Source: Rhodosalinus sp046542825
Lineage (GTDB): Bacteria > Pseudomonadota > Alphaproteobacteria > Rhodobacterales > Rhodobacteraceae
Reading direction: 5' to 3'
Length of the DNA stretch: 25,518 nt
Assembly (NCBI RefSeq): GCF_046542825.1
Contig: NZ_JBKHAQ010000035.1
Span: 1-25,518 of the forward strand
A program made the translations under genes and the position numbers. Numbering within the stretch: position 1 is the stretch's first letter; the number at the start of each line of letters is the position of its first letter. The notes below the pieces were generated by a model, which saw only the letters and a list, made by a program, of their open reading frames with translations, was not told the DNA's origin and did not search any database. Positions 7,367 to 13,369 of the stretch are shown here, one piece after another.

Positions 7367-7633
7367 TCAGTCGGCAAGCGCCGCGAAGTCCGCCGCGTTC
7401 GCGCAGCCCTCGATCGGTGCGGTGGCGTCGAACCTTTGCCGCGCCAGCCAGCGCTGGCATCCCGCCGCCACCGGGCAGGTCTCGCACCGGGCGACCAGCG
7501 TGGCATAGCCCGCGGGTGTCAGGCGCCCGTCGGCTAGCGCCGCGCCGAGGTCGATACTGAGCATCCGCGCCACGCTGCGCGCGATCCAGAAGGCGTGGTC
7601 GGGGCTCATGGGGCCCTTGATCGGCTTGGTCAT
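7367..7633 (-). CDS. Four-cysteine mini-protein 3 (DUF6455-like)
   Basis: The product has 88 residues. The start at 7633 (MTKPIKGPMSPDHAFW) is chosen because it has AGGA upstream and overlaps the previous stop codon by 4 bp (ATGA), implying coupling. An upstream start at 7777 would overlap its neighbour almost entirely. The core is shared with the two preceding genes: a helical N-terminus, an LxxxRCETCP-like motif (C-x-x-C), a C six residues later in GCQRWL, and a final GCAN. The four cysteines could bind a metal or an iron-sulfur cluster, or form disulfides. No signal peptide is seen, so it is probably cytoplasmic. I recall this pattern as DUF6455, common in Rhodobacteraceae. Function unknown. 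Confidence 0.8.
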   Translation of the reverse strand: MTKPIKGPMSPDHAFWIARSVARMLSIDLGAALADGRLTPAGYATLVARCETCPVAAGCQRWLARQRFDATAPIEGCANAADFAALAD

Positions 7634-7920
7634 TTCCTGGAGTCTCTTTCCTGGCATGCCGCCAGCGCGGCAAGCGTATCCTGATTGATGCATCCGCCGG
7701 GGGGCGCGCGCAGTGGCGGATGATCCACTGCCTCGAAGCGCGCAAGCCAACTGGCGCACCCGTCGGACCATGGGCATGCACGGCAGCGCGCGACGAGCGC
7801 GGTCCAGTCGTCCCGGTCAAGGGCGCCTGCGCGCGAGGCAGCCGCCGGATCGGCGCCGACGGCGCGCGCCATGCGCTGCATGCGCCAGTAATGCTCGCGC
7901 TCGGGGCCAAGAGGGGTCAT
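7630..7920 (-). CDS. Four-cysteine mini-protein 2 (DUF6455-like)
   Basis: The gene encodes 96 residues and starts 21 nt after the stop of the first gene of the operon. The segment ALVARCRACPWSDGCASWL carries C-x-x-C followed by C, and PPGGCIN near the C-terminus supplies a fourth cysteine, aligning with both neighbours. The N-terminus (MTPLGPEREHYWRMQRMARAVG) resembles a helix-rich dimerisation or binding segment. The tail after the fourth cysteine is slightly longer than in its paralogues and ends in a charged run. It overlaps the next gene by 4 bp. No enzyme motif is visible; metal or cluster binding is an inference from the cysteines. Confidence 0.82.
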   Translation of the reverse strand: MTPLGPEREHYWRMQRMARAVGADPAAASRAGALDRDDWTALVARCRACPWSDGCASWLARFEAVDHPPLRAPPGGCINQDTLAALAACQERDSRK

Positions 7921-7941
7921 GAGCGCTCTCCCGCGTTCGGA

Positions 7942-8199
7942 TCAGACCGGTGTCAGCCGGGCGAACAACTCGGCGTTGCGGCAGTATCCGGGGGGATGCG
8001 CCGCGGCCTCGTCCTGCGCGTCGAGCCACCGCGCGCAGTCGCCCGGTCTGGAGCATCCGGTACAGGTCAGCACTGCGTCGCCGATCTCGTCCACGGACAG
8101 TTTGCCACGCAGCGCGACCTCTTCGAGATCAAGGCCCAGCCTTCCCGCCATCCGGTCGACGAGCGCGGCGTGATGCTTCAGGATGTTGTCGCTCTGCAT
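7942..8199 (-). CDS. Four-cysteine mini-protein 1 (DUF6455-like), first gene of the operon
   Basis: The product has 85 residues. The ATG at 8199 has AGAGAGGA about 9 nt upstream. The N-terminus (MQSDNILKHHAALVDRMAGRLGLDLEEVALRGKL) is helical. The cysteine core is LTCTGCSRPGDCARWLD, that is C-x-x-C-x5-C, and the fourth cysteine lies in HPPGYCRN. This is the most canonical of the three paralogues. It is preceded by an FNR-type box centred about 64 bp before the start codon, so the whole three-gene operon is probably expressed under low oxygen (inference). The biochemical role of the family is unknown to me. Confidence 0.84.
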   Translation of the reverse strand: MQSDNILKHHAALVDRMAGRLGLDLEEVALRGKLSVDEIGDAVLTCTGCSRPGDCARWLDAQDEAAAHPPGYCRNAELFARLTPV

Positions 8200-8256
8200 C
8201 GCATCGTCCTCTCTGCTTGCGCTACGTCACCCTATCAGCGGTGCGGGCAAACCCCC

Positions 8257-8270
8257 TTGATGCAGGTCAA
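8257..8270 (-). promoter_or_regulatory. FNR/FnrL-type box upstream of the four-cysteine operon
   Basis: The sequence TTGATGCAGGTCAA matches the FNR/FnrL consensus TTGAT-N4-ATCAA at 9 of 10 fixed positions. Activators of this family typically bind centred near -41.5. That would place the transcription start at about 8222, with a GATAGG -10-like hexamer (8231-8236, minus strand) in a suitable position and a leader of about 23 nt before the start codon at 8199. Confidence 0.65.
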
Positions 8271-8640
8271 AGAGGCCCGGTTCGCGTTCTAGGCGCGCGG
8301 GACTGGCAACCGCGGTGGCCATTTCAGCCTTCGCAGGCTCCCCGCTTCGGCCGGTCCCGATGCTTGGTCCTGCCGCCGGCTCCGGACATGCACCATAGCC
8401 TGCGCGCGCGCGGCGAGTGTCGAAACCGGCGCCGAGCCTCGGCAGGCCACCGGACGGGCTGAAGGCGCATCCGGGCGCACGACCCTTTCCGGGAGATGCA
8501 CGCGGCCTGACACGCACCGCCCGGGCTGCGGCGCCGATCCGCGATCCCTGCACGTCCAAGGCGCTCGACAGCCTGGTCAAGGCGATTGCGCGTCAGACAA
8601 TCGGGATTCGCACCGGAAACGACCGCGCGCGAATCTCGGC

Positions 8641-8679
8641 CGTTGGCGCGGGCCCCGGGGATCGGGGCCTGCGCCAACG
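8641..8679. repeat. Strong 17-bp intergenic hairpin
   Basis: The left arm CGTTGGCGC-G-GGCCCCG (8641-8657) pairs with CGGGGCC-T-GCGCCAACG (8663-8679). The single non-Watson-Crick position is G opposite T, a G-U wobble in RNA, and the loop is GGGAT. No T-tract flanks it on either side, so a classical intrinsic terminator is unlikely. It sits in the middle of the non-coding stretch, far from either neighbouring gene. Confidence 0.6.
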
Positions 8680-8832
8680 GGGCATCGCCGCGCGCGCGAC
8701 CCTTCGTTGCGGCCGGTACTGGCGGGATCTGTGCGGCGCGAAATCGACGGCCGGCCGGGCCTGCCCGCGGCGCTTCGCGGCTGCCGGACCTGCGGCGCGC
8801 GGCGAACCACCTCGCCCGGCGCTGCCGCGGCT

Positions 8833-8867
8833 CCCTTGGGGCGGCGATGCTGGCCGCGCGCCAAGGG
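8833..8867 (-). terminator. Hairpin downstream of manC
   Basis: CCCTTGG (8833-8839) and CCAAGGG (8861-8867) form a 7-bp outer stem, with an inner CGGC/GCCG stem (8842-8845 with 8853-8856). On the minus strand it begins about 23 nt after the manC stop. No U-tract follows. It is a weak candidate for a terminator or 3'-end stabiliser. Confidence 0.3.
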
Positions 8868-8889
8868 GCCACCCTTGCAAGCGGCCCGT

Positions 8890-10341
8890 CTAGGCCTTTG
8901 CGCCCTGACCGCGCGCATAGACATCTTCGTAGCGCACGATATCATCCTCGCCGAGATATGAGCCGGTCTGCACCTCGATCAGGACCATCGGCAGCTTGCC
9001 GGGGTTCTCCATCCGGTGCACGGAGCCGAGCGGAACGTAGATGCTTTCGTTTTCGGTGATCAGCCTGACGTCGTCGTCGACGGTCACCTTTGCCGTGCCG
9101 GACACCACGATCCAGTGTTCCGAGCGATGGAAATGCGACTGAAGCGAGAGCGAGGCGCCCGGCTTGACCACGATCCGCTTGACCTGGAAGCGGTCCGACA
9201 GGGCCAGCGTCTCGAAGTGGCCCCAGGGGCGGTGGTCCATCGAAAAGGCGGTCGCCTGCCTGGCCCCCTTTGCCTTCAGCGCGTCCACCGCCTTCTTCAC
9301 GTCCTGCGCGCGCCGCGCGTCGGCCACCAGCACGGCGTCGGGCATCGCGATGGCGATCACGTCCTTCAGCCCGAGCCCGATCAGTTCAAGGTCGGGGCTC
9401 TCGGACCGCAGCAGGCTGGTCTCGCAGTCTATCGCCGTCGCGCGGCCCGACACGGCGACACCCTGCGCGTCATGATCGCTTTCGCGCAGCACGGCTTCCC
9501 AGCTGCCAAGGTCCGACCACGCGCCGTCGTAGGGGACAACAGAGAGGTTCTGCGCCCTTTCCATCACCGCATAGTCGATCGAGATGTCCTTGGCACCTGC
9601 CCAGGCTCCCGGCGCAAGCCGGCAGAAGCCCAGGTCGATCTGTGCCCCGTCGAGCGCTGCGGTCACCGGCGCGACGAGGTCGGGCGCGTGACGCTCGAAG
9701 GCGGCGAGGATATCCTTCGCGGCAAAGAGGAAGATGCCAGCGTTCCAGAGGTGCCGCCCTTCGCGGACCATCGTCCGGGCGGTTTCGAGATCGGGTTTCT
9801 CCACGAAGCGCGCAAGGCGCACGGGCGCCAGGTCGGCGCCCGGCGTCGCGGCGAGTTCAAGATATCCGTAGCCGGTTTCGGGCCGGTCGGGCGTGATCCC
9901 GAAGGTCACCAGATCGCCGGCCCCGACGGCCGGCAGGCCGCGTGCGACGGCGGCGCGGAAGGCGCCCGGATCGCCCATGACATGGTCCGAGGGCAACACC
10001 AGCAGGATCGCCTCTGGGTCTTCGCGGAGCGCATGAAGCGCGGCCGCCAGCACCGCAGGCGCGGTATTGCGGCCCTCGGGCTCGACCAGGACGGGGCCGG
10101 GCTCGATGCCGATGTCGCGGAGCTGTTCGGTCACGATGAACCGGAAGTCCGAGTTGGTCAGCACCATCGGCGGAAGGAAGCCTGCGCCCTCGATCGGCCC
10201 GGCCACGCGCTGCGCGGTTGCCTGAAAGAGGCTGGCATCGCCCGTCAACGCGGTGAACTGCTTGGGGTAGGCCTTGCGGGAGAGGGGCCAGAGGCGGGTT
10301 CCTGATCCGCCGGACAGAATGACGGGACGAATGGCGACCAT
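8890..10341 (-). CDS. manC: Mannose-1-phosphate guanylyltransferase / mannose-6-phosphate isomerase
   Basis: The product has 483 residues. The start at 10341 (MVAIRPVILSGGSGTRLWPL) has AGGAAG upstream; any earlier start adds Arg/Pro-rich non-homologous sequence. The N-terminal nucleotidyltransferase domain has GGSGTRLWPLSR (11-22), LPSDH (116-120) and FVEKP (179-183). The C-terminal cupin domain has the isomerase signature QSHFHRSEHW (401-410) and a PLGSVHRMENP segment (437-447). The usual length of the bifunctional type II enzyme is about 470-485. It makes GDP-mannose from GTP and mannose-1-phosphate and interconverts fructose-6-phosphate and mannose-6-phosphate. It would supply GDP-mannose, or GDP-fucose via other enzymes, to the adjacent glycosyltransferases. 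It is divergent from the GT4 gene. Names such as cpsB, algA or xanB are used for the same family. Confidence 0.95.
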   Translation of the reverse strand: MVAIRPVILSGGSGTRLWPLSRKAYPKQFTALTGDASLFQATAQRVAGPIEGAGFLPPMVLTNSDFRFIVTEQLRDIGIEPGPVLVEPEGRNTAPAVLAAALHALREDPEAILLVLPSDHVMGDPGAFRAAVARGLPAVGAGDLVTFGITPDRPETGYGYLELAATPGADLAPVRLARFVEKPDLETARTMVREGRHLWNAGIFLFAAKDILAAFERHAPDLVAPVTAALDGAQIDLGFCRLAPGAWAGAKDISIDYAVMERAQNLSVVPYDGAWSDLGSWEAVLRESDHDAQGVAVSGRATAIDCETSLLRSESPDLELIGLGLKDVIAIAMPDAVLVADARRAQDVKKAVDALKAKGARQATAFSMDHRPWGHFETLALSDRFQVKRIVVKPGASLSLQSHFHRSEHWIVVSGTAKVTVDDDVRLITENESIYVPLGSVHRMENPGKLPMVLIEVQTGSYLGEDDIVRYEDVYARGQGAKA

Positions 10342-10759
10342 GAATGCGCTTCCTTCCTGCAATACATCCTCTGGAACACCGGAGACCGGGCACCATCTCC
10401 TATCCGGTAGCCGTATTCGCCATACAGGTATAGCGGATTCTCGGCCCGGCCCCACCACCCCTTTGCCCGGCCATGGACGCTGCCTGTCGACCCGCACGAG
10501 CGGGTCCGCCGCCTGCGCGCTGACACCTCGACGAGGCCGCGGATCTCCGCGGAACGAACCGACCGGACCCGCCCGGGCGCCCGCCGCGGGATCAGGTTGA
10601 CGCGCCCTGCGGCAGTAACCATAAGCGTGCAGGGACCGTGCGTTGGGGGTGGGCGCGTGCAGCAAGCCCGTGTTTGCGTGGTCGTGCCGTCCGTGCAACG
10701 GGCGCGCCGGTCGGGCCGCACGAGCAGCCGGGCGCACAAGGAGCAGAAGAGCCAACCGC
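10342..10759. promoter_or_regulatory. 418-bp divergent regulatory region with clustered inverted repeats
   Basis: No credible gene is present between manC and the GT4 gene. Three inverted repeats follow one another: GACCCG/CGGGTC (10489-10506), CCTCG-A-CGAGG (10526-10536) and CCGCGGA-TC-TCCGCGG (10537-10552), the last two directly abutting. They lie upstream of the plus-strand promoter described separately, so they may be operator sites, or hairpins in the manC leader if that transcript starts far upstream. A small GTAT-N5-ATAC repeat (10413-10425) is closer to manC. Confidence 0.4.
10597..10625 (+). promoter_or_regulatory. Promoter of the GT4-sulfotransferase operon
   Basis: TTGACG (10597-10602, 5/6 match) and CATAAG (10620-10625, 4/6 match) are separated by exactly 17 bp. 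The predicted start point is near 10632, about 128 nt before the GTG start of the glycosyltransferase, leaving room for a structured leader. Confidence 0.45.
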
Positions 10760-12259
10760 GTGAGACTCCTCTTCTACAACTGGGTCGACTATCTTGACGA
10801 TGAAGCGCGCGGCGGAGGCGTCACGATCTATCAGCGCAACCTGATCGAGGCGCTGGATCGACGCGGCGGGGTCGAGGCCGTCTTTCTGTCCGCAGGCATA
10901 TCCTACGATCTGAAGCAAGCCCAGCCGCGATGGGAGCAGGTCCGCCACGGGTCGGACCGCGACCGCAACCGCCGCTACGAGATCGTGAATTCTGGCGTGA
11001 TGGCGCCAGCACACCACAGCTTCGGCGACCCGCGCCAGATCGACCACCCCGAGACCGAGGCGGTCTTCTTCGACTTCGTCGAGCGCACCGGCCCCTACGA
11101 CGCGGTGCATTTCAACAACCTCGAGGGTCTGCCCGCCCGCGTTCTGGCGATCAAGGCGCGCTGGCCCCGGACGCGTGTCATCCTCACGCTGCACAACTAC
11201 TATCCGGTCTGCCCGCAGGTGAACCTCTGGCGGCAGGAGCGCGCGACCTGCACGGATTTCGAGGGCGGACGCGCCTGCATCACCTGCCTGCCAAGGCGAC
11301 ATGACCCGCGGCACCTGCGCCTTGCCAACGCGCTGGCCTATCGGCTCAAGTGCGCCGGGCTGCGTCCCGGCAGCCGCACATTCGACACGATCTTTCTGAA
11401 CGCGATGCGGGTCGGGCGTCACATCAGCCGGCTGGCCGGACTGCTGCCGAGGCGCCGGTCAGGAGGCAGGCGGCCGGCCGAAGCGGCAGAGCTGCTCTAT
11501 GCGCACCGTCGCGCGGAGATGGTGCGGTTGATAAACACGCATTGCGACGTCGTTCTGTGCGTTTCGGATGCGGTGCGCCGCGTGGCACGGCACTACGGCA
11601 TCGCGCCGGGCCGGCTTGCCACCAGCTACATCGGCACGGCCGAAGCGGGGTGCTTCGCCAGGACGCGCCCGCGCGACCGCTTTGGCGCCCCCGACGGGAC
11701 GCTGCGGCTCGCCTATCTGGGCTACATGCGGCGCGACAAGGGCTTCCATTTCCTGCTTGACGCGCTGGAGAAGCTGCCGCCGGAGATCGGCTCCCGCGTG
11801 CATCTGACGGTCGCGGCCCGGCGCGGCCCGCCCGAGACGATGGCGCAGCTGCACAAGGTCGCGTCCGGGCTGGCCGGCCTGCAGCATTTCGATGGCTACA
11901 CCCACGACGATCTCGACACGATCCTGAAGCGGGTGGATCTGGGCGTCGTTCCGGTGATGTGGCATGACAACCTGCCGCAGGTGGCGATCGAGATGCACGC
12001 GCGGCACATCCCGCTGCTGACGAGCGACATGGGCGGCGCGCGCGAGTTGGGGCGCTGTCCGGACCTCGTCTTCCCCGCCGGGGATGCAGAGGCCTTCCGC
12101 GACCGTCTGCAGGCCGTGCTCGATGGACGGGTCGAGCCCGCAGCCTACTGGCGCAACGCGATGGCGCCGGTGGACACGCAGGCCCATGCCGAGGAACTCC
12201 TGCGGTTCTACAGCACCGCGGCGAACGCCATGCCGCACAAGGAAGCGGTCCTGAACTGA
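10760..12259 (+). CDS. GT4-family glycosyltransferase with a cysteine cluster
   Basis: The product has 499 residues from a GTG at 10760 (VRLLFYNWVDYLDDEARGGG). The sequence before it is Arg/Cys-rich and not GT-like, although the best ribosome binding site (AAGGAG, 10739-10744) is rather far from this start. The N-terminal GT-B domain has ARGGGVTIYQRNL (acceptor-side glycine loop, 16-28) and the stretch LHNYYPVCPQVNLW. Four cysteines (151, 164, 173, 176) may bind zinc, as in several GT4 enzymes of capsule loci. The C-terminal domain has LAYLGYMRRDKGFHFLL (318-334) and PQVAIEMHARHIPLLTSD (406-423), the donor-binding region. It probably transfers a sugar from a nucleotide donor, possibly GDP-mannose given manC next door. 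Its stop overlaps the start of the sulfotransferase (TGATG). Confidence 0.88.
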   Translation: MRLLFYNWVDYLDDEARGGGVTIYQRNLIEALDRRGGVEAVFLSAGISYDLKQAQPRWEQVRHGSDRDRNRRYEIVNSGVMAPAHHSFGDPRQIDHPETEAVFFDFVERTGPYDAVHFNNLEGLPARVLAIKARWPRTRVILTLHNYYPVCPQVNLWRQERATCTDFEGGRACITCLPRRHDPRHLRLANALAYRLKCAGLRPGSRTFDTIFLNAMRVGRHISRLAGLLPRRRSGGRRPAEAAELLYAHRRAEMVRLINTHCDVVLCVSDAVRRVARHYGIAPGRLATSYIGTAEAGCFARTRPRDRFGAPDGTLRLAYLGYMRRDKGFHFLLDALEKLPPEIGSRVHLTVAARRGPPETMAQLHKVASGLAGLQHFDGYTHDDLDTILKRVDLGVVPVMWHDNLPQVAIEMHARHIPLLTSDMGGARELGRCPDLVFPAGDAEAFRDRLQAVLDGRVEPAAYWRNAMAPVDTQAHAEELLRFYSTAANAMPHKEAVLN

Positions 12260-13350
12260 TGCGCAAGACGCTCTTTCTGCACATAGGCCATTTCAAGACC
12301 GGCACGACGGCAATCCAGGTCTTCTGCGAGAGAAATCGCGCGGCTCTGGCGCTCAGGGGTCTCAACTACGCCGAATTCAAGCTGTGGCACAGCAAGCACT
12401 CCTGCTTCGCCTTCTCGATCTATCGCGCCGTGGGCGTGAAGACGCTCCTCCACGGTTTCGCGCAGGATACGCCGCCGGAGGAGTTCTGGGAGACGCTTTT
12501 CAAGGAGGTCCGCGAGAGCCGGCAGCCCGCCACGCTGATCAGCAGCGAGGAATTCATTCGCATGGGGGCCTTCCCGGAGGCGGTGGCGCGGTTGCGCCGG
12601 ATCCTGGCCAGGGCGCCGGACATCGACGTGCGCGTGATCGTCTATCTCCGCGAGCCGGCCGACCATCTGCGATCCTGGTTCAACCAGCTCGTGAAGATGG
12701 GCCAGAAGGTCCCGGACTACAATCGCGCCGTGCAGGACGCGATGGAGGTGGTGCATGTCGACTACGCCAGCGCGCTTGCGCCCTGGATCGATCTGGTCGG
12801 CAAGGACCGTGTGCGGGTCAGGCCCTACATTCCACCGGCCGACGACGGTCGCCCACTGATCGTGGACTTCCTGCGCGCGGTGGGGCTGCGGTCGCCTTGG
12901 CTGGGCCTGCGCTTCCCGGCGAAAGATCCGAACCCGCGGCTCGACGCGCGTGCCGAGGAACTCAGGCGCGTGATGCAGAATGCGGGTATTCCGAGGGACC
13001 CGATCCGCAACACGCTTGCCCGCGCCAAGGCCCATTTCGCTCGGGAACTGGCCGACCGGCCAGAGCCGGACATGCGCCGCGCCGCCGACCGAATCCGGCA
13101 GGGCCTCGAACGCCTCGAGGCCGAGCAGCTGCCTGACTGCGGGATCGACTTCGACAGGTTCCGCACACATCTGCTCGAGCCCGAAGCGCCCGAGGCGGCC
13201 GAGAGGGAACTGCTTCTCGGTTTCCTGCTACAGGAACTGCACTTTCTCCGCGACATGCACGGCAAGCAGATCCGTGAGCTCGAGCGGCGCCTGAAGAAGC
13301 TCGAACAGCCGCTCGAGGCGGCGCAGGGTTCCGAAACCGACGGGGCCTGA
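12259..13350 (+). CDS. Sulfotransferase-like protein with a C-terminal coiled coil
   Basis: The product has 363 residues and its start overlaps the GT4 stop by one base. The PAPS-binding 5'-phosphosulfate loop is HIGHFKTGTTAIQ (8-20). The 3'-phosphate-binding segment is VIVYLREPADHLRSWF (126-141), with R131 and S139 in the expected positions. The middle of the chain is typical of the bacterial P-loop sulfotransferases found in exopolysaccharide loci. Residues about 315-357 are strongly heptad-like and charged (IRELERRLKKLEQPLE) and probably form a coiled coil for dimerisation or for binding a partner enzyme. The likely role is addition of sulfate to a sugar of the polysaccharide built by the neighbouring glycosyltransferases. 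The acceptor is unknown. The family also contains enzymes of unproven activity. Confidence 0.82.
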   Translation: MRKTLFLHIGHFKTGTTAIQVFCERNRAALALRGLNYAEFKLWHSKHSCFAFSIYRAVGVKTLLHGFAQDTPPEEFWETLFKEVRESRQPATLISSEEFIRMGAFPEAVARLRRILARAPDIDVRVIVYLREPADHLRSWFNQLVKMGQKVPDYNRAVQDAMEVVHVDYASALAPWIDLVGKDRVRVRPYIPPADDGRPLIVDFLRAVGLRSPWLGLRFPAKDPNPRLDARAEELRRVMQNAGIPRDPIRNTLARAKAHFARELADRPEPDMRRAADRIRQGLERLEAEQLPDCGIDFDRFRTHLLEPEAPEAAERELLLGFLLQELHFLRDMHGKQIRELERRLKKLEQPLEAAQGSETDGA

Positions 13351-13369
13351 GGTGGCGCGCCGCCCAAGG

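Larger units (their letters stand above)
8271..8889. other. About 620-bp GC-rich intergenic stretch with no recognisable gene
   Basis: No reading frame on either strand has a credible start, ribosome binding site or protein-like composition; the open frames are Arg/Ala/Pro-rich artefacts of high GC. The region holds a strong 17-bp hairpin (8641-8679) and a second hairpin (8833-8867) just 3' of manC, each listed separately. It may be the remains of decayed DNA or may encode an RNA. I see no other function. Confidence 0.5.

Noticed and set aside
8417..8893. Open frames in the region 8.3-8.9 kb on both strands
   Set aside because: Composition is typical of random GC-rich DNA (Arg, Ala, Pro, Gly), with no ribosome binding site and no motif.
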